From JAGWBD01 sp965220615 (GTDB lineage Bacteria > Chloroflexota > Anaerolineae > Aggregatilineales > Phototrophicaceae): a stretch of 64,000 nucleotides of DNA. The notes under the pieces were generated by a model. It was not told where the DNA came from. It saw only the letters and a list, made by a program, of their open reading frames with translations, and ran no database searches. Positions 8,110 through 16,440 of this stretch are shown one piece after another; position 1 is the stretch's first letter; every line of letters begins with the position of its first letter. Both the position numbers and the translations under genes were made by a program. Location: positions 744,001-808,000 of the forward strand of contig CBDCQL010000002.1 of NCBI GenBank assembly GCA_965220615.1. The letters are read 5' to 3'.

Positions 8110-8386
8110 CGAACGCATTCTCACGCTTCACCCGGAAGGGAAGAAGGGCGTCAACATCCTGCGCTCGAAATACGACCCTGTGCGCGCCGCCCTGCTGGAC
8201 TCGCTGCGCTCAGCCGGCGGCGAGCTGACTCACACGGAATTGATGGCCGCCGTCGCCGAACGTCTGGAGGGCTTCAGCGGCTCGGTCACCTGGTACGGGG
8301 AGACGGTCAAGCTCGACCTGGTCGCGCGGGGCACGATAACGCGCAGCAGCGGCAGCCCGCAGGTGCTGACCTTGGTTGAGGATTGA
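8102..8386 (+). CDS. Small conserved protein, DUF6958-like
   Basis: 94 aa, no membrane segment or signal. The layout resembles the DUF6958 family as I recall it: a start with LHPEGKKGVNI, a KYDPVRAALLDSL helix, a helix containing LTHTELMAAVAERL, and a closing VKLDLVARGTITRSSGSPQVLTL that looks like a winged helix-turn-helix. Function is unknown. It is translationally coupled to the upstream VOC protein through an ATGAGTGA overlap and converges on aconitase with a gap of only 3 bases. Confidence 0.7.
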   Translation: MSDERILTLHPEGKKGVNILRSKYDPVRAALLDSLRSAGGELTHTELMAAVAERLEGFSGSVTWYGETVKLDLVARGTITRSSGSPQVLTLVED

Positions 8387-8389
8387 CGC

Positions 8390-11101
8390 TCAGTCGCGCA
8401 GGAAGTTGCGCAGCACAGTCTGCAGGATTCCGCCATTGCGGTAGTAATCCACCTCGACCGGCGTATCCAGGCGCACTTCGACCTCAAACTGTCTGGAAAC
8501 CCCCTGGTCGTCGCTGGCCGTGACGGTAAGGAGCTGGCCGGGTTGAATGTCTTCCGGCACCGGGATGTCGAAGTGTTCCCTTCCGGTCAAGCCCAGTGAC
8601 TTGACGCTCTCGCCTGGCAGGAAGGTCAGCGGCAGCACGCCCATCATCACCAGGTTGCTGCGATGAATGCGCTCAATGCTCTCGGCGATGACCGCGCGGG
8701 CGCCCAGCAACTGCGCGCCCTTGGCGGCCCAGTCGCGGCTGGAGCCCATGCCGTAGTCCTTCCCGGCCAGCACCACCAGCGGCGTGCCTTCGGCGATGTA
8801 GCGCATGGCTGCGTCGTATATTGGCAGGGTTTCTCCGCTCGGGAAGTGCGTGGTGATGCCGCCTTCCGTCCCCGGCAGCAACTGGTTGCGCAGGCGCACG
8901 TTGGCAAAGGTGCCGCGCATCATGACTTCGTGGTTGCCCCGACGTGAGCCGAAACTGTTGAAATAGGGCGGGCTCACGTCGCGGTCCTGCAACCAGGTCC
9001 CGGCCGGGCCATTGACCGCGATGGCGCCCGCCGGCGAAATGTGATCCGTCGTCATTGAGTCGCCGGCCATGACCAGCACCCGCGCATCCTGAATGGACTG
9101 TAGCGGCTGTGGCTCTGGCGCCAGATCCATGAAGAAAGGCGGCTCCTGGATATAAGTGCTGTCGCGGTCCCAGCGGTAAACGGCCTCGTCCGGGCTGGGG
9201 ATTTCGTTCCACGTGACGTTGCCGTCGTAGACATCGCCATATTGCTGCCTGAACAGGTCGGGTGTCAGGCAGTTCTGGATCGTGTCGAGAATTTGCTCCT
9301 GGCCGGGCCAGATGTCGTGCAGATAGACGTCGCGTCCGTCGCCGTCCTGCCCCAGGGGCTCGTTCTGCAGGTCGACGTCGACCGTACCCGCCAGCGCGTA
9401 GGCGACCACCAGTGGCGGGGAGGCGAGGTAATTGGCGCGTACGTCCGGGCTGATGCGACCGCCAAAGTTGCGGTTGCCGCTTAACACGGCCGCGGCGACC
9501 AGGTCCGCCTCGCGGACCGCACCGGACACCTCTTCAGGCAGGGGGCCGCTGTTGCCGATGCAGGTCGTACAGCCGTAGCCCACAGTGTGGAAACCAAGTT
9601 GCTCCAAGCAGGGAGTCAGGCCTGCCTCGTCCAGATAGGCAGTGACCACGCGCGAGCCTGGCGCGAGGCTGGTCTTGACCCAGGGCTTGCGGCGCAACCC
9701 TTTTTCCACGGCGTTTTTGGCCAGCAGACCGGCGGCAACCATGACCGATGGATTGCTGGTGTTGGTGCAGCTGGTGATGGCAGCGATGACCACGGCGCCG
9801 TGTTCCATGGTGGCGCTGTGTCCGTTGTGTCGGCAGGTCGCGCTGCTGGCCAGCTGGGAGTCGGAGAGCTCAAAGCCCTGCGGCCCCACTGGCGCGCGCA
9901 GGGCGCGCCTGAAGGCCGGCTGCATGTCTTGCAGCAAGATGCGGTCCTGCGGTCGCAGCGGGCCGGCCAGGCTCGGCTGGACGCTACCCAGGTCCAGTTC
10001 CAGCGTGTCGTTGTATTCCGGATCGGGCGTATTGGCTGTGCGAAACAGGCCCTGCAACTTGCAGTAGCGTTCCACCAGCTCGATCTGGCTTTCGGCGCGG
10101 CCGGTGCGCCGCAAATAACTCAGGGTCTCGTCGTCGACCGGGAAGAAGCCGATGGTCGCGCCATATTCTGGCGCCATGTTGGCGATGGTGGCGCGATCGG
10201 GCAGGGTCATACTGTCCAGACCGCTGCCATAAAATTCGACGAACTTGCTGACCACGCCCTTCTCGCGCAGCATCTGGGTGACGATCAGCACGAGGTCGGT
10301 GGCGGTTGCGCCTTCGGGCAGACTGCCGGTAAGGCGGAAGCCGACGACTTCGGGCATGAGCATGTACACCGGCTGGCCCAGCATGGCGGCCTCGGCCTCA
10401 ATGCCGCCCACGCCCCAGCCGACGACGCCAAGGCCATTGATCATGGTGGTGTGGCTGTCGGTGCCGACCAGCGTGTCCGGCAGGGCCACCGGCTCGCCGT
10501 CCGCTCCCTGGTAGAGTTGTACGACCCTGGCCAGAAACTCCAGGTTCACCTGGTGCACGATGCCGGTGGCCGGAGGCACAACACGGAAATTGTCGAAGGC
10601 TTTCTGGCCCCAGTGCAGAAATTCGTAGCGCTCGCGATTGCGCAGGAATTCCATTTCGGCATTGCGGGGCAGAGCATCCGGCCGTGCGAAGACATCCACC
10701 TGCACGGAGTGGTCTATAACGAGGTCAACGGGGACGACAGGGTTGATTTTGGCGGGGTCGCCGCCCATGCGTTGCATGGCGCTGCGCAGTGCGGCCAGGT
10801 CGACGACGGAGGGCACGCCGGTGAAGTCCTGCAGGATGACCCGGGCGGGCTTGAAGGGGATTTCGACCGGGTTGTAGTTGGCAGCATCCCAGCTGGCCAG
10901 ATTCACCACGGCCTGTTCGTCAACCTGAAAATTGTCGAGGTTGCGCAGGGCGTTTTCGAGTAGCACGCGGATACTAAAGGGCAGACGATCTGTATGGCCT
11001 ATGCCACGCCGGGCCAGGGAGTCGAGCCGGAATACTGTTGCCTCTCCGCTGCCGGTATCAAAACGACTGCGCGCCCCAAAGCTGTCTAGTGGCTTGTACA
11101 T
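8390..11101 (-). CDS. acnA: Aconitate hydratase A
   Basis: 903 aa, the normal length of the monomeric AcnA/IRP1 type. It interconverts citrate and isocitrate in the TCA cycle through a [4Fe-4S] cluster. The cluster ligands are Cys in ITSCTNTSNP (about residue 440) and the pair in YGCTTCIGNSGPL (about 505). The swivelling C-terminal domain shows GDSMTTDHISPAGAI and AGKDYGMGSSRDWAAKG. Early motifs PFSIRVLLENALRN and DSHTTMINGLGVVGWGVGGIEAEA are typical. It is a single gene, with divergent transcription from the DsbA-like gene across 150 bases. Confidence 0.97.
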   Translation of the reverse strand: MYKPLDSFGARSRFDTGSGEATVFRLDSLARRGIGHTDRLPFSIRVLLENALRNLDNFQVDEQAVVNLASWDAANYNPVEIPFKPARVILQDFTGVPSVVDLAALRSAMQRMGGDPAKINPVVPVDLVIDHSVQVDVFARPDALPRNAEMEFLRNRERYEFLHWGQKAFDNFRVVPPATGIVHQVNLEFLARVVQLYQGADGEPVALPDTLVGTDSHTTMINGLGVVGWGVGGIEAEAAMLGQPVYMLMPEVVGFRLTGSLPEGATATDLVLIVTQMLREKGVVSKFVEFYGSGLDSMTLPDRATIANMAPEYGATIGFFPVDDETLSYLRRTGRAESQIELVERYCKLQGLFRTANTPDPEYNDTLELDLGSVQPSLAGPLRPQDRILLQDMQPAFRRALRAPVGPQGFELSDSQLASSATCRHNGHSATMEHGAVVIAAITSCTNTSNPSVMVAAGLLAKNAVEKGLRRKPWVKTSLAPGSRVVTAYLDEAGLTPCLEQLGFHTVGYGCTTCIGNSGPLPEEVSGAVREADLVAAAVLSGNRNFGGRISPDVRANYLASPPLVVAYALAGTVDVDLQNEPLGQDGDGRDVYLHDIWPGQEQILDTIQNCLTPDLFRQQYGDVYDGNVTWNEIPSPDEAVYRWDRDSTYIQEPPFFMDLAPEPQPLQSIQDARVLVMAGDSMTTDHISPAGAIAVNGPAGTWLQDRDVSPPYFNSFGSRRGNHEVMMRGTFANVRLRNQLLPGTEGGITTHFPSGETLPIYDAAMRYIAEGTPLVVLAGKDYGMGSSRDWAAKGAQLLGARAVIAESIERIHRSNLVMMGVLPLTFLPGESVKSLGLTGREHFDIPVPEDIQPGQLLTVTASDDQGVSRQFEVEVRLDTPVEVDYYRNGGILQTVLRNFLRD

Positions 11102-11178
11102 CGTTCCCCCGCGAACAGCGAAAACGTACGCTCATAGAGATTTTAGCAGAAACGGAGGCGGTCGGCAGCGCCCCGGCC

Positions 11179-11207
11179 TTGACGCGCGTTCCCTGCACAG
11201 TGAAAAT
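11179..11207 (+). promoter_or_regulatory. Candidate promoter of the DsbA-like gene
   Basis: TTGACG (11179-11184), 17-base spacer, GAAAAT (11202-11207). The -35 matches 5/6 and the -10 4/6. It lies in the acnA/dsbA-like divergent gap, about 45 bases before the start codon. On the other strand TAAAAT (11140-11145) could serve acnA but lacks a good -35. Confidence 0.4.
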
Positions 11208-11251
11208 CGGCTACACTGCGACGCAGCAGATCGGGATGGCGAGGACAGACC

Positions 11252-11983
11252 ATGAGCAGCAACCGCATGCGGACACGTGAGCGGCGCCGGGCACGGGAAC
11301 AACAATCACGGCGCCAGCGACAGATGCTTTTGCTGGCCGCAGTTGTGGTCCTCGCTGCCGTCGCGGTCCTGGCGTATGTCATCACAAGCCAACCCGCCGA
11401 GGCGCCGGTCAGTGACGCGGTGATTGCCAGTTACCAGGGCATCCCGCATTCCCGGACGGCAGAGGGCTTCCCTTTGCTGGGAGACCCGGCCGCGCCGGTG
11501 CAGGTTAGCGAAATCTCCAGCTTCGATTGTCCTTCCTGCGGCAATTTTTATCGAACGGTCACGCCGTCGCTTATTGAGCGCGTGAAGGCCGGTGACATTT
11601 CCTTTGTCTATGTTCCGATTTTTGGTACTGGCGGTATTCCCAATGGCGAAGGCGCCAACCGGGCCGCGCTCTGCGCCGGTGAGCAGGACAGATTCTGGGA
11701 GTATCATGGCGCTCTGTTTGAGTGGCAGGCGACCTACGCCAATCAGGCCTACGCCAGCAATCGCCTCGCCAGTGGCATCGATAATCTGGGCATCGACCGG
11801 GCCGCCTGGGACGCCTGTATGGCCAGCGGGCGTCCGGACGAGGTCATTACGGCCGCCAACACGCTGGTCAGCCGCACCGAAGGCTTCCGCGGAACGCCTT
11901 CAGTGCTGGTCAACGGCGTCCTGGTGGACTCCACGCTGGCCGGGATTGAGGCCGCCATCGCCTCAGCCCTAATCCCTGGCTGA
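11252..11983 (+). CDS. Membrane-anchored DsbA-like thioredoxin-fold protein
   Basis: 243 aa. A very basic cytoplasmic N-terminus (residues 5-24, mostly Arg/Gln) is followed by a single hydrophobic anchor, LLLAAVVVLAAVAVLAYVI, placing the rest outside the membrane. The redox site is CPSC in SSFDCPSCGNFYRTV at about residue 91, and GFRGTPSVLVNG carries the cis-Pro loop. Such proteins oxidise or isomerise disulfides in exported proteins. A CcdA-TlpA fusion elsewhere in the window could belong to the same envelope redox network, though that is inference. Confidence 0.88.
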   Translation: MSSNRMRTRERRRAREQQSRRQRQMLLLAAVVVLAAVAVLAYVITSQPAEAPVSDAVIASYQGIPHSRTAEGFPLLGDPAAPVQVSEISSFDCPSCGNFYRTVTPSLIERVKAGDISFVYVPIFGTGGIPNGEGANRAALCAGEQDRFWEYHGALFEWQATYANQAYASNRLASGIDNLGIDRAAWDACMASGRPDEVITAANTLVSRTEGFRGTPSVLVNGVLVDSTLAGIEAAIASALIPG

Positions 11984-11991
11984 ATTCGAGG

Positions 11992-12342
11992 TCAGGTGCG
12001 GCGCGTCAGCATCGGCCCAAGGGGTCTCCCGCCAAGCAGGTGCAAGTGCAGGTGGTAGACTTCCTGGCCGCCATGCTCGTTGCAGTTGATGATCAGGCGG
12101 TAACCGTCGGCGTCGATTCCTTCCTCGGCCGCCAGCCGCCGGGCGACGACGAACATGTGTCCCAGCAGCTGCTCGTCATCTTCCGAAACGTCATTGGCAG
12201 TCGGGATTTCGCGATTGGGCACGATGAGGATATGCGTCGGCGCCTGCGGACTGATGTCGCGAAAGGCCGTCACCTGGTCGTCCCGGAAGACCATGTCGGA
12301 CGGAATCTCCCGCGCAATAATTTTCGAAAAGATCGTGCTCAT
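11992..12342 (-). CDS. HIT-family (histidine triad) nucleotide-binding hydrolase
   Basis: 116 aa. The histidine triad is HLHLHLLGG near residue 100, preceded by NEHGGQEV, and the N-terminal IFSKIIAREIPSDMVFRDD is typical of HINT-type purine nucleoside phosphoramidases. It lies 15 bases downstream of fabG on the same strand. Family members hydrolyse AMP-linked substrates; the physiological substrate here is unknown. Confidence 0.93.
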   Translation of the reverse strand: MSTIFSKIIAREIPSDMVFRDDQVTAFRDISPQAPTHILIVPNREIPTANDVSEDDEQLLGHMFVVARRLAAEEGIDADGYRLIINCNEHGGQEVYHLHLHLLGGRPLGPMLTRRT

Positions 12343-12357
12343 CGCTACACTCCTGTA

Positions 12358-13101
12358 TCAGATGGCCGTGCCGCCATCCACCGCCAGCACCTGGCCGGTG
12401 ATGAGCGCAGCATCGTCCGAGACCAGAAAGGCGACGGCGCGGGCGACGTCCTCGACTGTGGCCAGCTGGCGCAGGGCGGCGAAGTTCCGCGCCATGTCCG
12501 TCAAATCTTCCAGGTCCCGTGTCAGGTCGGTGATGATGAAGCCTGGCGCCACCGCGTTCACCGTGATGTGGCGCGGTCCGACTTCTTTCGCCAGGGCCTT
12601 CGTGAGCCCGATTAGGCCGGCCTTGCTGGCGCTGTAGTTGGTCTGGCCGCCCTGGCCCAGGAGGCCGCTGATACTGGTGACGTTGACGATCCGGCCGTAG
12701 CGTTTGCGCATCATGCTGCGTACCGCGGCCCTTGAACAAAGCCAGGCGCTGCGCAGGTTGGTTTGTAGAACGTCATCGAAATCCTGCGGCTTCATCATCA
12801 TGATGACGTTGTCGCGGGTAATGCCCGCGTTGTTGACGAGAATATCCAGACGGCCATATTCGCCTGTCGCCGCCTTGACCAGCGCCGCCGCCCCGTCTTC
12901 CTCGCTCACGTCGGCCTGGATGGCGCTGGCCTCTCCACCGCCTTCATCGATGAGCGCGGCGACTTCTTCAGCGGCATCCGCGTTCTGAACGTAATTGACG
13001 ACCACCGTCGCGCCACGCTGCGCCAGTTCAAGCGCAATCCCGCGGCCGATCCCGCGGCTGGCGCCGGTCACGATGGCGACACGATCCTTGAGTTGCTCCA
13101 T
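12358..13101 (-). CDS. fabG: 3-oxoacyl-[ACP] reductase (SDR family)
   Basis: 247 aa from ATG at 13101. It has the classical SDR cofactor loop TGASRGIGRG at residues 13-22, NNAGIT, and the YSASKAG catalytic Tyr-x-x-x-Lys near residue 155. The ending AVAFLVSDDAALITGQVLAVDGG is the usual C-terminal hallmark. It would reduce 3-oxoacyl-ACP with NADPH in fatty-acid elongation. FabD is 41 kb away, so the fatty-acid genes are scattered. Because SDRs are diverse, another ketoreductase role remains possible. Confidence 0.88.
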   Translation of the reverse strand: MEQLKDRVAIVTGASRGIGRGIALELAQRGATVVVNYVQNADAAEEVAALIDEGGGEASAIQADVSEEDGAAALVKAATGEYGRLDILVNNAGITRDNVIMMMKPQDFDDVLQTNLRSAWLCSRAAVRSMMRKRYGRIVNVTSISGLLGQGGQTNYSASKAGLIGLTKALAKEVGPRHITVNAVAPGFIITDLTRDLEDLTDMARNFAALRQLATVEDVARAVAFLVSDDAALITGQVLAVDGGTAI

Positions 13102-13177
13102 GGCGATTCCCGATCCTGTGTAGCGTGCAGCCCCAAGATACTTCCTGAAGCGTCCGTCTTCAACGGCCTGGAAGGAA

Positions 13178-14719
13178 TTAACCGCCCACCCAGCCCAGCA
13201 ATTCGATTTGACCGCGCAAGTCGCCCGTAAGATTGCGCAGCCCGAAACCATTGCGGTTGGCAGCGTAAACGTCGATACGACCGTCAATGCGTGGATTGAT
13301 GCCGGTGAAGGCCAGCTGACCGTCACTCGAATAGACCGGGTCACACATTCCGGGCGGCGTGCTGCCACTGGCGACGACGAAAAACCGCTCGTCGAGGACC
13401 CGCACGCCGTAGGGGCAAAAGCCGTTGTTGCCGCCGAGCGCCAGGCGTTGGCCGTCGGGGGACCAGGCGGCCGCCATGCCATAGCGCGGAAAAGCGAGGC
13501 GGGGCTGACCGCCAATTCGTTGCCCCCGTGCATCCAGCAAGGTGGTCACACTGGCGGTCTGCGACGTGTCCTGCAAGACGACCCGACTGCCATCCGGAGA
13601 CCAGACTTCCATCAGGCTGCCCTGGCCGGAACCTGCATCCAGCGGGTGCACGCGTCGTTCCTGCCCGTTGGCCAGGTCAATCAGGAAGATGCTGCGCTGC
13701 AAATCTCCTTCGGCAATACTGACGAGGTTGTCGTTTACCCAGACTGGTGCTTCAGCGATCCAGCGGTCGGAAATCTGTCGCAATGCGCCGCTGTCGAGGT
13801 CCAGTAGCCAGGGATTTCCGCCATGGGGGACTTCATCTCGTTGCAGGTCACAGGCATCTGGCGCTCCTGGCTGCCAGCCGCCAGGGCAACGGGCCCGGTC
13901 GGACACAAAGAGCAGGGTACGGCCATTCGGTGACCATGAGGGCCAAAGGTCGCGGTTGTGGCTGCGCGTCAGATTGACGAAAGCGCCGGACGCCCGGTCA
14001 ATAGTGAAGATGTCGATACCCCAGGCGTTTTCGATGGCGACCACGAGGCGCGAACCGTCCGGCGCCCAGCGGATGTCGCTCGCGACGGCGCGCCGCGACA
14101 GCGAATCGATCGCCAGGACTCGACTGCTGATGCCGGTCCTTACGTCAAGCACGTAAATACCGGCATTGGCCGGCGGTTCGCTGACAAACCAGGAAATCCC
14201 GTTGCCGGGGGACGCCACAGCGACATCGGAAACGCTGTCCGCATTCATTTCAATCACCGGCAGGCGCAGCCCACCGGTCAGGGGGGCAGCGAAATAGACT
14301 GTCTGGCTGTTGGTATTGGGACGAGGCGTGCGCACGTCATAGTCTGGCAGGCGGTCGTTGCGGTTGATGAAGGCCACCATGGGCGAGTCAATCCCGTCGC
14401 GCAGGGAAGAAGGCACGTCGACGATTTGCCAGTTGTCGTAGACGAAACGTGGCCCGGGCACCGGTGTAATGGTGGGCGTCGGGGTCACTGTCGGCGTGCG
14501 GGTCACAGTGGCGGTGGCTGTAACTGTAGGAGTGATCGTTGCAGTCGGTGTCGACGATGGCGTCACGGTCGGGGGAGGCGTTGCGGTGGCGGTCGGCAGT
14601 GGCGTAGAGGAAGGCAGCAGCGTGGCTGTCGGTGTTGCAGTTGGGGTGGGCGCCATCAGGGCTTGACAGGCGCTGATCAAAAGGGCCAGCAGGGGCAAGG
14701 ACCTGGAAAAGTGTGTCAC
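13178..14719 (-). CDS. Lipoprotein with Thr/Pro linker and TolB/PD40-like beta-propeller
   Basis: About 513 aa. I prefer the GTG at 14719, which has AGGA eight bases upstream and gives a compact lipoprotein signal ending in LLISAC; a GTG at 14761 would add 14 residues. After the lipidated Cys comes about 80 residues of Thr/Pro/Ala low complexity. A beta-propeller follows with repeats containing WAPDGSRLVV, WSPNGRTLLFVSD, WSPDGSRVVLQD and WSPDGQRLALGG. It is predicted to be tethered outside the membrane as a protein- or ligand-binding scaffold. It follows the LysM lipoprotein gene by 57 bases on the same strand. Confidence 0.85.
   Translation of the reverse strand: MTHFSRSLPLLALLISACQALMAPTPTATPTATLLPSSTPLPTATATPPPTVTPSSTPTATITPTVTATATVTRTPTVTPTPTITPVPGPRFVYDNWQIVDVPSSLRDGIDSPMVAFINRNDRLPDYDVRTPRPNTNSQTVYFAAPLTGGLRLPVIEMNADSVSDVAVASPGNGISWFVSEPPANAGIYVLDVRTGISSRVLAIDSLSRRAVASDIRWAPDGSRLVVAIENAWGIDIFTIDRASGAFVNLTRSHNRDLWPSWSPNGRTLLFVSDRARCPGGWQPGAPDACDLQRDEVPHGGNPWLLDLDSGALRQISDRWIAEAPVWVNDNLVSIAEGDLQRSIFLIDLANGQERRVHPLDAGSGQGSLMEVWSPDGSRVVLQDTSQTASVTTLLDARGQRIGGQPRLAFPRYGMAAAWSPDGQRLALGGNNGFCPYGVRVLDERFFVVASGSTPPGMCDPVYSSDGQLAFTGINPRIDGRIDVYAANRNGFGLRNLTGDLRGQIELLGWVGG
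14466..14650 (-). repeat. Low-complexity Thr/Pro coding tract
   Basis: Imperfect short-period repetition of ACN/CCN codons (Thr-Pro-Thr-Ala) inside the TolB-like lipoprotein gene. It encodes the flexible stalk between membrane anchor and propeller. On the opposite strand it gives a spurious Val/Gly repeat reading frame. Confidence 0.8.
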
Positions 14720-14776
14720 GGGAATTGTCCTGCGCAGCGAAGGATCACTTTTTGCAGCCACCGGGAATGACAGCGA

Positions 14777-15466
14777 TCAGGCAGGTCTTACTTCAACCAC
14801 GACGATGAAAGGCTCCTGCTCACCATTGCTGTACAGGACCAGCAAGGTGTAGCGAGTCGTTTCTTCCGGGCATACCTCACGGATTCCGCGCCCGCTGGCG
14901 GGCGTGCCGTCAAAGAATACGGCATCGACATTTTCAATTTCCCAGCGCAGGATCGTGCATTCACCGGCGAGCAGGGCGGTGCTGTCCGCGCTGAAGAGTA
15001 GTGGCGTTGCCGTCCCGGCCGCCGCCGCTGTCGTCGGGCCAGCCGTGGCAGTCACTGGCTCGGGGGTGCCTGGAATGCGCAATACCTGCCCAACCTGGAT
15101 GAAGTCGGCATTTTCGATGCAATTGGCGGACTGCAACTCGGAGATGCTCAGGTCATAAGTCTGTGCGATGAGAAACAGGGCGTCTCCGGACTGAATCACA
15201 TGGCTTCCGCCCCAGTCAGGTCTTGGCGTGCAGGCTGTCGGCGCAACTGTTGCCGGCATCACCAGGGTGACGGGCGGCAAGGTAATCGTCACTGGCAGGA
15301 CGATGGTCGCTTTCGGGGCCGCGACCGGCGTGGAGGTTGGGGGCAGCGTCTCGCTTGCCGGCGATGTCGGGGTTGTGGCGCGTGTCGCCGTAGCCGGTGA
15401 CGCGTCCTGGGCGCAGGACGACAAGGCAAGGGCCAATACAAGCAGGCCAAGAGCTGCCCTGCTCAT
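14777..15466 (-). CDS. LysM-domain lipoprotein
   Basis: 229 aa. The signal peptide ends at LALSSC (lipobox), and a Thr/Pro/Ser linker runs to about residue 80. A single LysM domain follows: HVIQSGDALFLIAQTYDLSISELQSANC, then FIQVGQVLRIPG. Such domains bind peptidoglycan or other GlcNAc polymers. The C-terminal 80 residues (CTILRWEIENVDAVFFDG ... CPEETTRYTLLV) resemble the small Ig-like domain often paired with LysM in Chloroflexi and contain a possible disulfide pair. ATG overlaps the stop of the PfkB gene (4 bases). Confidence 0.87.
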   Translation of the reverse strand: MSRAALGLLVLALALSSCAQDASPATATRATTPTSPASETLPPTSTPVAAPKATIVLPVTITLPPVTLVMPATVAPTACTPRPDWGGSHVIQSGDALFLIAQTYDLSISELQSANCIENADFIQVGQVLRIPGTPEPVTATAGPTTAAAAGTATPLLFSADSTALLAGECTILRWEIENVDAVFFDGTPASGRGIREVCPEETTRYTLLVLYSNGEQEPFIVVVEVRPA

Positions 15467-16440
15467 CGCTGAATCTCTCCTGAACCGGCAGCCAGCAGCT
15501 CTTCCACCTCCGCGCGATTCACAAGCGCAATGTCGCCAGGCATGCTCAACTTGAGGGCTGCCACGGCATTGCCATAGCGCAGCGCAGCGGGCAACCCGGC
15601 TCCCTCAAGCAGGGTGCAGTGCAGGCCGGCGGCAAAGGCATCGCCGGCGCCAATGCGGTCGACCGGGGCCACCGCCCGGAAGGCCGGTACACAGTGGGTC
15701 TGAACCCCGTCGTGTGCCACAGTCGGCTCCGCCCCCTGGGTGATGACGACAGTGGGCCGGCCCCAGCGATCGTGAAGTTGGCAAGCCAGCGAAGCGGCGT
15801 CCTCCTGGACCTGGAGGAGCTTGCGGGCATCTCGCGCGGCACTGATGACAAGATCGCAATCCTTCGCCAGGTCATCGACCACCGGTCGACACGCATCCCA
15901 GGACCACAGTTTTTCGCGATAGTTGAGGTCAAGGGTGATATCGGCGCCGGCGTCGCGCGCTTCTTCTACGGCGCGGCGAACTGTTGCCTGGCAGGAGGCA
16001 CTCAAGGCAGGGGTGATGCCGCTCAAATGCAGGCGACGCGTACGCTGCAGGGTGGACCAGTCGAAATCGTCGGGCTGCATGTTGCTGGCAGCGGAACGGG
16101 CGCGGTCGTAGATGACGCGGGTAGGGCGGGGCGCGCTGCCGAATTCGATGAAGTAGGTCCCCAGACGCGCATCTTCATCCGGGTCCAGCACGACGCCGGA
16201 GACATCGACGCCATGCCGGCGCAACACGCCCAACAGGTTTTCTGCGAGGGCGTTGCGCGGCAATCTGGACCACCAGGCGACGCGTTTGCCGAGGCGGGCG
16301 AGGGCGATGGCGACATTGCTCTCGGCGCCACCGATCTGAATATCCAGGCTGCGTGCAGTGACAAGGCGTTCCACGCCCGTCGGGGCAAGACGCCACATAC
16401 TTTCGCCCAGGGTCAGCAGGTCCAGCTGCTGCGCCGTCAC
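15463..16440 (-). CDS. PfkB-family sugar kinase (2-keto-3-deoxygluconate kinase-like)
   Basis: 325 aa. N-terminal LTLGESMWRLAP, the substrate-binding GGAESNVAIALARLG at about residues 36-50, and the C-terminal PfkB signature DRIGAGDAFAAGL with catalytic Asp near residue 255. The overall pattern (GGAESNVA, IDLNYREKLW-like LDLNYREKLWSWD) is close to KdgK/ribokinase enzymes. The exact sugar is not determined. GTG start overlaps the lon stop by 4 bases and its stop overlaps the LysM gene, so it lies inside a coupled lon-pfkB-lysM unit. Confidence 0.88.
   Translation of the reverse strand: MTAQQLDLLTLGESMWRLAPTGVERLVTARSLDIQIGGAESNVAIALARLGKRVAWWSRLPRNALAENLLGVLRRHGVDVSGVVLDPDEDARLGTYFIEFGSAPRPTRVIYDRARSAASNMQPDDFDWSTLQRTRRLHLSGITPALSASCQATVRRAVEEARDAGADITLDLNYREKLWSWDACRPVVDDLAKDCDLVISAARDARKLLQVQEDAASLACQLHDRWGRPTVVITQGAEPTVAHDGVQTHCVPAFRAVAPVDRIGAGDAFAAGLHCTLLEGAGLPAALRYGNAVAALKLSMPGDIALVNRAEVEELLAAGSGEIQR

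Noticed and set aside
9587..10963. Long plus-strand open frame opposite acnA (458 codons)
   Set aside because: It mirrors acnA codons, shows no recognisable motif and lies wholly within a complete aconitase gene.
8390..11101. Aconitase as the homoaconitase of the LysW lysine pathway
   Set aside because: It is a full-length AcnA-type enzyme with normal TCA motifs and is 34 kb from the lys genes; LysT/LysU are normally two separate subunits.
14469..14666. Plus-strand Val/Gly repeat frame
   Set aside because: Reverse complement of the Thr/Pro linker codons of the TolB-like lipoprotein; low complexity, not a gene.
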